DNA from: Acidobacteria bacterium 13_1_20CM_3_53_8
GTDB taxonomy: Bacteria; Acidobacteriota; Blastocatellia; Pyrinomonadales; Pyrinomonadaceae
Reading direction: 5' to 3'
NCBI GenBank assembly: GCA_001920415.1
Contig: MNJR01000080.1
Coordinates: forward strand, 11,731 to 47,738
DNA: 36,008 bases
The notes under the pieces: generated by a model
What the model was told of the DNA's origin: nothing
Seen by the model: the letters and a program-made list of their open reading frames with translations, nothing else
The model's database searches: none
Part shown: piece after piece, positions 15,056 to 22,686 of the stretch
Layout of the letters: every line of letters begins with the position of its first letter
How positions within the stretch are numbered: the stretch's first letter is position 1
Translations under genes and position numbers: made by a program

Positions 15056-16111
15056 ATGAAGCAACAGCTAACGGGCAAAGTCGTCGTTGACGCGATGGGT
15101 TCGGATAACGCTCCGCACCCAGAGATTGACGGCGCACTCGCTGCGGCGCGCGACCTGGATGTGAGCGTGATTCTGGTTGGTCAGCCTGATCTAGTGTTGC
15201 CGGAACTTAAACGCTGCGGCTGGCGCGGACAGGGCGACCGTCGAATAGAGTTCGCAGAAGCCGCAGAAGTCATTGGCATGGACGAGCCTGTCGCTGCAAG
15301 CGTCCGTCGCAAGAAGAAAAGCTCTTTGAGAGTTGGCTGCAAGTTGGTCACGGAAGGACGAGCCGATGGCTTCTTCTCTGCTGGAAATACTGGCGCGGCT
15401 ATGGCTACTGCAAAGATGGTCATAGGAATGCTTCCGGGAGTTGATCGCCCGGCGCTCGCCGCTATGATTCCAACGAAGAGCGGGAAGCCTACGCTTCTCT
15501 TGGACGTGGGCGCGAACGCCGAATGCAAGGCGCATCATCTGGTGCAGTTCGCAATCATGGGCGAGGCTTACGCACGTGCTGTCTTGGGAAGGTCAAGGCC
15601 GTCCGTTGGCTTGATGAGCATTGGCGAAGAAGAGGCCAAGGGGAACGATTTGACGAAAGAGGCGTTCCCGCTGTTGCGTGATCTGTCTAGCCTTAATTTC
15701 GTAGGCAACGTAGAAGGCCGCGATGTTTTCACGGGCACAATTGACGTGATAGTTACAGACGGCTTCACTGGAAACGTGATGCTAAAGCTTTCCGAAGGCT
15801 TGACCGAGGCTATGCTTTCAATGATAAAGCGCGAGCTAACGGCTTCGGCTGTGTCTAAGGCAGGAGCGATGCTGGCTCGCCCTGCGTTCAAGAACATAAA
15901 GAAGCGGCTAGATTATTCAGAGTACGGCGGCGCGCCTCTTCTAGGTGTTCGCCAGATAGTTGTCATAGGGCACGGCAGTTCAAACGCTCGCGCGATTCGC
16001 AACGCCATTCGCAGTTGCAAAGAGTTCACTGAAAACCGCGCCAGCGAACGCATCGAGCGCGGAGTGGCAGAAACGAATGAGATGGTGATAAGAAGTCTGG
16101 AGCCAGATTGA
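15056..16111 (+). CDS. plsX: Phosphate acyltransferase PlsX
   Basis: 351 residues. PlsX makes acyl-phosphate from acyl-ACP, feeding PlsY in glycerophospholipid synthesis; it is a peripheral cytoplasmic enzyme. Recognisable segments are VVVDAMGSDNAPHPEIDGA at the N-terminus, SAGNTGAAMATA, RPALAAMIPT, LLDVGANAECKAHHLVQFA, LMSIGEEEAKGND, VTDGFTGNVMLKLSEG and the terminal GGAPLLGVRQIVVIGHGSSN. Length and order match the family throughout. It follows rpmF after a repeat-filled gap of about 200 nt and precedes fabH, as in Escherichia coli. No strong Shine-Dalgarno is visible before the ATG. Confidence 0.97.
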   Translation: MKQQLTGKVVVDAMGSDNAPHPEIDGALAAARDLDVSVILVGQPDLVLPELKRCGWRGQGDRRIEFAEAAEVIGMDEPVAASVRRKKKSSLRVGCKLVTEGRADGFFSAGNTGAAMATAKMVIGMLPGVDRPALAAMIPTKSGKPTLLLDVGANAECKAHHLVQFAIMGEAYARAVLGRSRPSVGLMSIGEEEAKGNDLTKEAFPLLRDLSSLNFVGNVEGRDVFTGTIDVIVTDGFTGNVMLKLSEGLTEAMLSMIKRELTASAVSKAGAMLARPAFKNIKKRLDYSEYGGAPLLGVRQIVVIGHGSSNARAIRNAIRSCKEFTENRASERIERGVAETNEMVIRSLEPD

Positions 16112-16189
16112 TTTTCGATTTTAGATTTGCGATTTTCGATTTGAAAAACTTTCCGCTTCTTCCAATCGAAAATCTAAAATCGAAAATCC
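16110..16189. repeat. GATTTTC/GATTTTA heptamer inverted repeat in the plsX-fabH gap
   Basis: The left arm starts directly at the plsX stop codon (about 16110-16145, ATTTTCG, ATTTTAG, ATTTGCG, ATTTTCG) and the right arm spans about 16163-16189 (ATCGAAA, ATCTAAA, ATCGAAA). Spacer about 17 nt. Confidence 0.88.
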
Positions 16190-16219
16190 CCAGACTCTTT
16201 CTTGTCACGAGGTTTCCAA

Positions 16220-17206
16220 ATGGCAAATGTAAACGCAGGCGTTCTGGGCACGGGGCACGCTTATCCCGAAGGCATCCTGACCAACGCTGATCTTGAGAAG
16301 ATGGTGGACACTTCGGACGAGTGGATCACGAAGCGGGTCGGTATCAAGCAGAGACGCAAAGCCGCGCCCGGCGAATACACTTCACTCTTTGCCGTGCGTG
16401 CCGCGCGACAGGCGATTGAACGCGCACGCATTGATCCATCGGAAATTGATCTGCTTCTTTGCGCGACCGTTACGCCGGATCAGATTCTTCCTTCGACCGG
16501 CTGTTTAATTCAGGCCGAACTCGGCGCGAACAACGCAGCCGCGATGGATATTGTCGCCGCCTGCTCTGGATTTCTCTACGGACTCACTTTAGCAGACACT
16601 ATGATACGCACAGGCCAATCGCGCTGCGCGCTAGTCATAGGCGCTGAGATACTGACGCAGTATGTTGATTATACTGATCGTTCTACGTGCGTGATTTTCG
16701 GAGACGGAGCGGGCGCGGCAATTCTTGGCCCGGTCGAAGCTGAGCGCGGCATTCTGGCAGCGCGTATTAAATCGGACGGACGATTCGCGGAACAACTCTA
16801 TTCGCCGGGAGGCGGAACGCGCGTGCCGCCGACTGCTGAAACGATTGCGACGGGGCAACATTTTTTCAAGATGAAGGGTAACGAGCTTTTCAAAGTCGCC
16901 GTGCGCTCTATGACGGAAATTTCGCGCGATGTGTTGGAAGAAGCAGGTGTGACGGCTGACGACGTGAGCCTCTTTATACCGCATCAGGCGAACCAGAGAA
17001 TCACAGATGCAGTTGCCAGCAAGCTTGGTGTTGACGACGCGCGCGTCTACTCGAACATAGCTATGCACGGCAACACCTCTTCAGCTTCGATTCCGATTGC
17101 GCTGGACGAATGCGTCGAAGCGGGTCGTATAAAGCCGAACGATCTTGTGCTGCTGGCATCTTTCGGCGGTGGCGCAACGTGGGGCGGAGTTCTGCTGCGC
17201 TGGTAG
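16220..17206 (+). CDS. fabH: 3-oxoacyl-ACP synthase III (KAS III)
   Basis: 328 residues from the ATG at 16220, which has GAGG 8-9 nt upstream; an in-frame TTG at 16202 is less likely. FabH starts fatty-acid synthesis by condensing an acyl-CoA with malonyl-ACP. The catalytic triad is visible: C115 in DIVAACSGFLYGL, His in IPHQANQRI and Asn in MHGNTSSASIP. The C-terminal LLASFGGGATWGG is characteristic. It follows plsX in canonical order. Primer specificity (straight or branched) cannot be inferred. Confidence 0.97.
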   Translation: MANVNAGVLGTGHAYPEGILTNADLEKMVDTSDEWITKRVGIKQRRKAAPGEYTSLFAVRAARQAIERARIDPSEIDLLLCATVTPDQILPSTGCLIQAELGANNAAAMDIVAACSGFLYGLTLADTMIRTGQSRCALVIGAEILTQYVDYTDRSTCVIFGDGAGAAILGPVEAERGILAARIKSDGRFAEQLYSPGGGTRVPPTAETIATGQHFFKMKGNELFKVAVRSMTEISRDVLEEAGVTADDVSLFIPHQANQRITDAVASKLGVDDARVYSNIAMHGNTSSASIPIALDECVEAGRIKPNDLVLLASFGGGATWGGVLLRW

Positions 17207-17218
17207 TTCGCAAGGCGG

Positions 17219-17293
17219 TTATAAGTGATAAGTGATGAGTGATGAGATAAAGGCTTTTTCTTATCACTTATCACTTATCACTCATCACTTATT
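17219..17293. repeat. GATAAGT-family heptamer inverted repeat in the fabH-downstream gap
   Basis: Left arm about 17219-17250 (ATAAGTG, ATAAGTG, ATGAGTG, ATGAGAT) and right arm about 17259-17293 (TTATCAC, TTATCAC, TTATCAC, TCATCAC). It fills the gap completely: the next ATG at 17294 follows the arm directly. Confidence 0.88.
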
Positions 17294-17647
17294 ATGAGAC
17301 ATATCTCTGCGACGATTATTGTTCTGCTCATCTCAGCGAGTGCCATCTTTGCGCAAGACAGGCAGCACTCGTTGACGGTTGATGTCAGAGACGCGCAGTC
17401 TCGTCCCGTGAAGCGTGCCTGCGTGACCGTCATCCCGCGTAGCGGCGACATTATCTTCGGGCAGACGGACGCGCACGGGCGTTTCAAAGTTAAGAATCTT
17501 GAGGAAGGCGCTTATCGCGTGGTCGTGAAATCAAGCGGCTTTTCAATGCAGAAGCGTAACGTGGAAATTGGCGCAGAGGTGAATCATCTGACTTTCACTT
17601 TGCAGGAAAGAAGCGACTGGCCTGTTGCGCGGGGCGAGCAGAGATGA
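17294..17647 (+). CDS. Secreted carboxypeptidase-regulatory-like (CarboxypepD_reg) domain protein
   Basis: 117 residues. It has a signal peptide (RHISATIIVLLISASAIFA, cleavage near FAQDR) and then a single beta-sandwich domain of the carboxypeptidase regulatory-like type: LTVDVRDAQSRPVKRACVTV, a turn with GQTDAHGRFKVKNLEEGAYRV, and a final strand block. This fold is common in exported and TonB-linked proteins and usually has a structural or ligand-binding role. Its stop overlaps the fabD start (ATGA), so it is translationally coupled to an essential fatty-acid gene. That is an odd partner, because the protein itself should be exported. The gene is not part of the standard cluster and is likely an insertion. 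Confidence 0.82.
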   Translation: MRHISATIIVLLISASAIFAQDRQHSLTVDVRDAQSRPVKRACVTVIPRSGDIIFGQTDAHGRFKVKNLEEGAYRVVVKSSGFSMQKRNVEIGAEVNHLTFTLQERSDWPVARGEQR

Positions 17648-18588
17648 GCGCAGGGCTTGCTTACATTTTTCCAGGGCAAGGCTCGCAACATACGGGAATG
17701 GGAAAAAGTCTTTCGGAAAACTTCCCGGCTGCCAAAAAGGTCTTTGAAGAAGCAGATGACGCGCTAGGGTTCGCGCTCTCTGGGATGTGCTTCACGGGCA
17801 CAGCCGAGCAGCTCGCGCTTACAGAGAACACGCAGCCAGCGATTCTGACGGTCTCAGTTGCAGCGCTGCGCGCTATGGAATCGGAAGGTTTTCCGCAGCC
17901 CGAATACGTAGCGGGTCACAGTCTCGGTGAGTATTCGGCGCTGGTCGCATCGGGAGCTATTTCGTTGACGGATGCTGTGCGAACGGTTCGCGCGCGCGGG
18001 CGTTACATGCAGGAGGCTGTGCCCGTCGGCTTGGGCGCGATGGCGGCGATTCTTGGCGCGGAATTGGAGATCATAAAGGAAGCGTGCGCAGAGGCCGAGC
18101 AGGACGAGATTTGCAGCCCCGCTAATATTAATTCGCCGGGGCAGGTCGTCATAGCAGGGCACGCGGCGGCTGTTGATCGCGCCATCGCGCTTCTGAAAGA
18201 ACGCGGAGCGAAGCGCGCTGTGAAACTGAATGTGAGCGCCCCGTTTCATTGCGCGCTTATGATGCCCGCCGAGGTGCGCCTTTCTGAAGATTTGGAGAAG
18301 ATAGAATTTCAAGACTTGCGCGTGCCCGTTGTCACGAACGTTGACGCGGCGCCAATTCAAAACGGGACGGACGCGCGCTCTTCGCTTGTAAAGCAGGTTT
18401 CGTCGCCTGTACGCTGGCTTGAAACGGTCGAGTTTCTAATCAGCAACGGAGTCGAGCGATTTGTTGAAGTCGGCCCGGGAAAAGTTTTAAGCGGGCTTGT
18501 CAGGCAAACGAAGCGCGACGCGAGCCTTCTGAATGTTGAAGACGAGGCGACATTGCGCTCGGCTCATGAAGCATTGAAAGCAGTTTAG
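17644..18588 (+). CDS. fabD: Malonyl-CoA:ACP transacylase
   Basis: 314 residues. FabD moves malonyl from CoA to ACP. Active-site serine S93 sits in GHSLGEYSAL, the oxyanion region in FPGQGSQHTGMG (9-20), and the catalytic His in VSAPFHCALM (about 201). Length matches the family. It overlaps the upstream CarboxypepD_reg gene by 4 nt and precedes acpP by about 50 nt; fabG, usually placed between them, is absent. The last codons and stop (GCAGTTTAGTTTTCAG) look like a remnant of the AGTTTTC heptamer repeat. Confidence 0.97.
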   Translation: MSAGLAYIFPGQGSQHTGMGKSLSENFPAAKKVFEEADDALGFALSGMCFTGTAEQLALTENTQPAILTVSVAALRAMESEGFPQPEYVAGHSLGEYSALVASGAISLTDAVRTVRARGRYMQEAVPVGLGAMAAILGAELEIIKEACAEAEQDEICSPANINSPGQVVIAGHAAAVDRAIALLKERGAKRAVKLNVSAPFHCALMMPAEVRLSEDLEKIEFQDLRVPVVTNVDAAPIQNGTDARSSLVKQVSSPVRWLETVEFLISNGVERFVEVGPGKVLSGLVRQTKRDASLLNVEDEATLRSAHEALKAV

Positions 18589-18636
18589 TTTTCAGTTGAA
18601 AAAGTTCTACGACAAATCACGGAGGAGTTGACTCTC

Positions 18637-18882
18637 ATGCCCGATCAAGAGATCGAGAATAAAGTGAAGCAGATAATCGTTGACGAACTCGGCGTTGACG
18701 AAAACGAAGTAACACCGAACGCGCGGTTCATTGACGACCTGGGCGCTGACTCGCTCGATACAGTCGAACTGGTCATGCGCTTTGAAGAGGAATTCGGCAT
18801 AGAGATTCCCGACGAGGATGCCGAAAAAATTCAATCCGTGCGCGACGCCTACAACTACATAGACCAGCATATGAATAAATAG
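18637..18882 (+). CDS. acpP: Acyl carrier protein
   Basis: 81 residues from the ATG at 18637. An in-frame TTG at 18628 lies too close to the GGAGGAG ribosome site to be used. It is acidic and helical with the phosphopantetheine attachment serine S39 in [13 protein letters not shown]. It carries acyl intermediates between FabD, FabH, FabF and PlsX products. Canonical position before fabF; the gap to fabF is filled by a nested repeat. Confidence 0.97.
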   Translation: MPDQEIENKVKQIIVDELGVDENEVTPNARFIDDLGADSLDTVELVMRFEEEFGIEIPDEDAEKIQSVRDAYNYIDQHMNK

Positions 18883-19025
18883 TGATAAGTGATGAGTGAT
18901 AAGTGATAAGAGGAAGAGTTTCAGGTTTAAGGTTTCAAGTTTCAGGTTCTTTGCTTTTAACTTGAAACCTTAAACCTGAAACTTGAAACCCGTCTTATCA
19001 CTTATCACCGCTTCTCTTATCACTT
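18883..19025. repeat. Two-layer nested heptamer inverted repeat in the acpP-fabF gap
   Basis: The outer arms are GATAAGT-type (about 18885-18911 and 18991-19024). Inside them lies a second inverted repeat of a different heptamer family: GGTTTAA, GGTTTCA, AGTTTCA, GGTTCTT (about 18919-18951) against AACTTGA, AACCTTA, AACCTGA, AACTTGA (about 18959-18988). Two unrelated unit sequences share one architecture, with one element inserted in the other. Confidence 0.88.
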
Positions 19026-19042
19026 TAATTAAGGAGTGCGTC

Positions 19043-20302
19043 TTGAATCGTCGTGTAGTGGTCACGGGTCTGGGCTTGGTGACTCCGGTGGGGAACACGC
19101 TGGAGGAAACGTGGTCTGCGCTGCTGGCTGGCAAAAGCGGTGTGGACTACATCAAGAAGTTCGACACCGAAAAATTTTCCGTGAAATTCGCGGCTGAAGT
19201 CAAAGAGTTCGACCCGCTGAAGTTCATTCCCAAGAAAGAGGCGCGCAAGATGGGAGCGTTCATACACTACGCCATCGCCGCCTCAATCGAAGCAATGGCC
19301 GACAGCGGGTACACGCTTACCGAAGCGGGGAAGTTTCCGGCTGATATTGCCGAGAACGTAGGCACGTACATCAGCAGCGGCATCGGCGATTTCTGGGCAA
19401 TAGAACGCGAGCACTCTAAGCTGCTAGACGAAGGCCCTGACCGAGTCTCGCCCTTTTTCATTGTTTCGGCGATTGTGAATCTGGCTGCGGGTCAGGTCTC
19501 GATTCGCTTCGGCGCGAAAGGGCCAAACTCTGCGACTGCAACCGCGTGCTCGGCTGGCGCGCATGCAATTGGCGACAGCTTCAAGATAATTCAACGCAAC
19601 GACGCTGACGTGATGATTTGCGGCGGCGCGGAATCTGCAATCACGCCTATGAGCGTCGCTGGGTTCGCCTCTATGCGCGCACTCTCTACGCGCAACGATG
19701 ACCCACTGCACGCATCGCGCCCGTTTGATCGTGACCGCGATGGCTTCGTCATTGGCGAGGGCGCAGGCATTATGATCCTCGAAGAGCTAGAACATGCAAA
19801 GCGTCGAGGCGCAAAAATCTACGCTGAGATTGTAGGTTACGGCATGACCGCAGACGCTTTCCATCTGACTATGCCGGATGAGACAGGCTCAGGCGCAATC
19901 CGCGTGATGCAGCGAGCGCTCAGCGATGCGGGCGTGGAGCCACAGGAAGTCGCTTACATCAACGCGCACGGAACAAGCACGCCTTACAACGACAAGTTCG
20001 AGACGTTCGCAATCAAGCAGGCGTTTGGCGAGCACGCTTACCGTCTGGCCGTGAGTTCTACAAAATCAATGACGGGGCACTTGCTGGGCGCGGCTGGTGG
20101 GATTGAAGCCGTCTTCTCTGTGCTTGCAATTAACCGAAACATTTTGCCGCCAACCATCAATTACGAAAACCCTGATCCCGAATGCGATCTCGACTACGTG
20201 CCGAACGAGCCGCGCGAAGCTCACGTTCGCTACGCACTATCAAACAGCTTCGGCTTCGGCGGCACGAACGCGGCGCTGCTGTTCAAAAGATACGAGGAAT
20301 AG
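19043..20302 (+). CDS. fabF: 3-oxoacyl-ACP synthase II (KAS II)
   Basis: 419 residues from TTG at 19043, which has AAGGAG six bases upstream; this matches the family start (MNRRVVVTGLGLVTPVG). An in-frame ATG at 18983 lies in the repeat and would add 20 residues without homology. FabF elongates acyl-ACP. The triad is C169 in TATACSAGAHA, His in INAHGTSTPYND and His in SMTGHLLGAAGG. The last block (NSFGFGGTNAALLF) is typical. It closes the fab cluster, and a repeat separates it from etfB. Confidence 0.96.
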   Translation: MNRRVVVTGLGLVTPVGNTLEETWSALLAGKSGVDYIKKFDTEKFSVKFAAEVKEFDPLKFIPKKEARKMGAFIHYAIAASIEAMADSGYTLTEAGKFPADIAENVGTYISSGIGDFWAIEREHSKLLDEGPDRVSPFFIVSAIVNLAAGQVSIRFGAKGPNSATATACSAGAHAIGDSFKIIQRNDADVMICGGAESAITPMSVAGFASMRALSTRNDDPLHASRPFDRDRDGFVIGEGAGIMILEELEHAKRRGAKIYAEIVGYGMTADAFHLTMPDETGSGAIRVMQRALSDAGVEPQEVAYINAHGTSTPYNDKFETFAIKQAFGEHAYRLAVSSTKSMTGHLLGAAGGIEAVFSVLAINRNILPPTINYENPDPECDLDYVPNEPREAHVRYALSNSFGFGGTNAALLFKRYEE

Positions 20303-20376
20303 TTTTCAGTTTTTAGTTTTCAGTTTTAAGAAAAGTCCAGGCTGAAAACTTAAAACTGAGAACTGAAAACTGCTCT
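20303..20376. repeat. AGTTTTC-family heptamer inverted repeat in the fabF-etfB gap
   Basis: Left arm about 20303-20329, beginning directly after the fabF stop, and right arm about 20341-20372 (ACTTAAA, ACTGAGA, ACTGAAA). The spacer is short (AAAAGTCCAGGC) and differs from the longer copies, so this one is a relative, not an identical copy. It ends just before the etfB ATG. Confidence 0.88.
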
Positions 20377-20377
20377 T

Positions 20378-21151
20378 ATGAAGATTATCGTGATGATGAA
20401 GCAGGTGGCGAACAAGGACGCCATACTGCGTGTTAATAAAGCTTCGACGTGGATTGAAGAAGCAGACCTTTCGTGGGAAGTGAACGAGTCGGATGGCTAC
20501 GCGCTTGAAGAATCTCTGCGTTTGAAAGAGAAGCATGGAGGCGAGGTCATAGTCTGCTCTATGGGGCCGCAGCGTGTGAAGGGCGTAATCAAAGATGCTC
20601 TTGCGCGCGGCGCAGACCGTGCGATTCACGTTGTCGTTGACGATCTTAACCAGTTCTCGCCTTATGCGTCCGCAAGCGTTTTGGCCGAAGCCGTTCGCAA
20701 TGAGCAGCCTGACTTGATAATGACAGGCTTGCAGTCGGACGATTACGGCTATGCGCAGACGGGCGTAATCATGGCGGAGATTCTTGGACTGCCGCATGCG
20801 ACCATAGTTATAGAGATTGACGCTTCTGCCGAAAAACTTCGCGTCAAGCGCGAGCTTGAGAGCGGCTGGTATCAATGGTACACGATGCCGCGCCCTGCGC
20901 TTCTCACAATTCAATCCGGCATCAGCCAGATTCGCTACGCCACCTTGAAAGGCATCATGGCCGCGAAGAAGAAAGAGATTAAAGAGATTATGCCTTCGGG
21001 CGAAGCCGCGACTCTTCAGCCTCATCAACGAATCGAGAGAATCTATCTGCCAGAGAAACAGAAGCAGACGCAATTCCTGGGCAACGGCGACGCGAAAGCC
21101 GGGGCAGTCGCGCTTGCAGAGAAACTTCGCAACGAGGCGAGAGTAATTTAA
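20378..21151 (+). CDS. etfB: Electron transfer flavoprotein, beta subunit
   Basis: 257 residues, the usual length. EtfB binds AMP and, with EtfA, passes electrons from acyl-CoA dehydrogenases to the quinone pool. Landmarks are MKIIVMMKQVANKD, the conserved YALEESLRLKEKHGGEVIV block, LARGADRAIHV and the signature VKRELESGWYQWYTMPRPAL. The gene starts immediately after a repeat with no standard ribosome site. EtfA follows after another repeat. Together with the thiolase and hydroxyacyl-CoA dehydrogenase upstream, it points to fatty-acid or C4-acid oxidation, but no acyl-CoA dehydrogenase is visible here. Confidence 0.95.
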   Translation: MKIIVMMKQVANKDAILRVNKASTWIEEADLSWEVNESDGYALEESLRLKEKHGGEVIVCSMGPQRVKGVIKDALARGADRAIHVVVDDLNQFSPYASASVLAEAVRNEQPDLIMTGLQSDDYGYAQTGVIMAEILGLPHATIVIEIDASAEKLRVKRELESGWYQWYTMPRPALLTIQSGISQIRYATLKGIMAAKKKEIKEIMPSGEAATLQPHQRIERIYLPEKQKQTQFLGNGDAKAGAVALAEKLRNEARVI

Positions 21152-21152
21152 G

Positions 21153-21244
21153 AACAGTTTTCAGTTTTTAGTTTTCAGTTTTAAGTAAAAGCATTTCTCT
21201 CTTCATTTCTGAAAACTGAAAACTAAAAACTGAAAACTGTTCTT
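21153..21244. repeat. AGTTTTC-family heptamer inverted repeat (copy 3)
   Basis: Left arm about 21156-21184 and right arm about 21210-21240, with the spacer AGTAAAAGCATTTCTCTCTT. Arms and spacer nearly match the copy at 7163-7251, showing that the two are copies of one about 90-bp element. Confidence 0.9.
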
Positions 21245-21260
21245 TTCGCTGAGGTAATTA

Positions 21261-22241
21261 ATGAGCAACGGCATACTGGTTTTCATAGAGCATCGCGACG
21301 GGCGGTTCAATAAAACTTCTTTCGAGGCAGTTGCGGCGGCGCAGAATCTTGGGCGCGAGTTGCAGCAGAGTGTTGCGGCTGTTCTTCTAGGCTCAGGTGT
21401 GGGCAATCTTGCAGAGATGCTCGCGGGCTATGAGGTTGCGAAAGTCGTTTATGCAGAGAATGAGAAATTAAAAGAGTACACGCCGGATGGTTACACGGAT
21501 GCAATGGAGCGTGTGGTTCGGCAGCTTGACCCGCAGTATGTCGTTATGCCGCACACCTATCTTGTGCGTGATTATGCGCCGAAACTTGCGGCTCGTTTCA
21601 AGAAGGGATTAATCAGCGATTGCATTCGCATGAAGGTCACGGACGGGAACGTCCGTTTCACGCGCAGAATTTTTCTAGGCAAGATGGACGCGGATGTTGT
21701 GTCTGAGGGCGAGCCTCCAACGTTCGTTACGTTCCAATCCGGCGCTTATCGCGCGGATCAGGCTGCGAAGGGAGCGGGCGCGCAGGTCGAAACTCTTCAG
21801 GTAGAAGTAGGCGATGTTCGCATGAGGCCGGAAGCGCCGTTTCAGGAGGTCAAGCAGGCTGTTGATCTGACTAAAGCTGACGTTATCGTAGCTGTCGGGC
21901 GCGGAATCAAGAGCAAGGAGAACATAGCGCTCGCGGAAAAACTTGCAGAAGTTTTGGGCGGAGACCTCGCTGCGTCACGTCCAATCTGCGATGCCGAGTG
22001 GCTGCCGATTGATCGTCAGATTGGTTCTTCCGGCCAGACGGTCGCGCCGAAACTTTACATAGCGCTAGGCATCTCAGGCGCGATTCAGCATCTCGTCGGC
22101 ATGAAAAATTCCGGCACGATTGTGGCAATCAACAAAGACGCGGAAGCGCCTATCTTTGACATTGCAGACTACGGAATCGTCGGCGATCTGTTTGAAGCCG
22201 TACCTGTTTTGACCGAAGAGATCAGAAAGTTAAAAGCTTAA
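21261..22241 (+). CDS. etfA: Electron transfer flavoprotein, alpha subunit
   Basis: 326 residues. The C-terminal FAD domain is intact: VAVGRGIKSKENIALAEKLA, ASRPICDAEWLPIDRQIGSSG, LYIALGISGAIQHLVGM and INKDAEAPIFDIADYGIVGD, in the standard order. The N-terminal half pairs with EtfB. A GAGGT site lies 6-8 nt before the ATG. It forms a two-gene unit with etfB; the stop is followed by a repeat, and then convergent copper-protein genes begin. Confidence 0.96.
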   Translation: MSNGILVFIEHRDGRFNKTSFEAVAAAQNLGRELQQSVAAVLLGSGVGNLAEMLAGYEVAKVVYAENEKLKEYTPDGYTDAMERVVRQLDPQYVVMPHTYLVRDYAPKLAARFKKGLISDCIRMKVTDGNVRFTRRIFLGKMDADVVSEGEPPTFVTFQSGAYRADQAAKGAGAQVETLQVEVGDVRMRPEAPFQEVKQAVDLTKADVIVAVGRGIKSKENIALAEKLAEVLGGDLAASRPICDAEWLPIDRQIGSSGQTVAPKLYIALGISGAIQHLVGMKNSGTIVAINKDAEAPIFDIADYGIVGDLFEAVPVLTEEIRKLKA

Positions 22242-22256
22242 AGTCAGCACCGCTGA

Positions 22257-22372
22257 AGAAGGCAAAAGGTAAAAGTAAAAAGGCAAAAGTGAGGATGAAA
22301 CCAATTTTAAATTTTTAATTAAATGCTTTTGTCCTTATCACTTTTTCCTTTTACCTTTTGACTTTTTTCACA
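22257..22372. repeat. AAAGGTA-family heptamer inverted repeat between convergent genes
   Basis: Left arm about 22258-22293 (AAAAGGT, AAAAGTA, AAAAGGC, AAAAGTG) and right arm about 22329-22368 (CTTTTAC, CTTTTGA). Same family as 2717-2868, including the shared stretch GGCAAAAGTGAGG. The right arm reaches the stop codon of the minus-strand CusF-like gene. Confidence 0.86.
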
Positions 22373-22682
22373 GTTTCTTAATCGCTGTAATCATCTCGAC
22401 GCCGTTATTTTCTTCAAGAGTAAACTCGACCTTGTCGCCCGCTTTCAGAGATTCAAGTTGTGTAGCGTCGCGAACGTGATATTCCATCTGCATGGCTGGC
22501 ATGTAGTTGGGAATCTCCTCGTGGTTTAACTCAATTATCTTTTTCTGAGGCTCTACGCGCACGACCACTCCAACGCCGCGATGTGTATTGCGCGGCTGGC
22601 TCGTCCGATTGCTCTGACAGGAGAAGACAAAGATGAGTAAGAGAAGAGAGCAGGCGCGCAAGTTTCTTCTGTAAAATCTCAA
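22368..22682 (-). CDS. CusF-like copper-binding lipoprotein
   Basis: 104 residues from a TTG at 22682, chosen because GGAGG lies 8 nt upstream and the upstream gene stops at 22687. The short n-region RFYRRN, a hydrophobic core and FVFSC form a lipoprotein signal. The mature part is a small beta-barrel of the CusF/copper-binding type: GVVVRVEPQKKIIELNHEEI, then PNYMPAMQMEYHV. The latter gives the His and Met ligands of Cu(I)-binding proteins (MPAMxM). It probably delivers or buffers copper in the periplasm. It follows a SCO-family gene and sits downstream of a second CusF-like domain, so two similar domains flank one SCO domain. Confidence 0.82.
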   Translation of the reverse strand: MRFYRRNLRACSLLLLIFVFSCQSNRTSQPRNTHRGVGVVVRVEPQKKIIELNHEEIPNYMPAMQMEYHVRDATQLESLKAGDKVEFTLEENNGVEMITAIKKL

Positions 22683-22686
22683 TTCA

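Noticed and set aside
18589-18636. Complete heptamer repeat in the fabD-acpP gap
   Set aside because: Only a short AGTTTTCAGTTG remnant remains, and no complementary arm was found before the acpP ribosome site.
7163-21244. CRISPR array suspected from short repeated units
   Set aside because: The units are 7 nt without unique spacers and occur as mirrored arms, and no cas genes are present.
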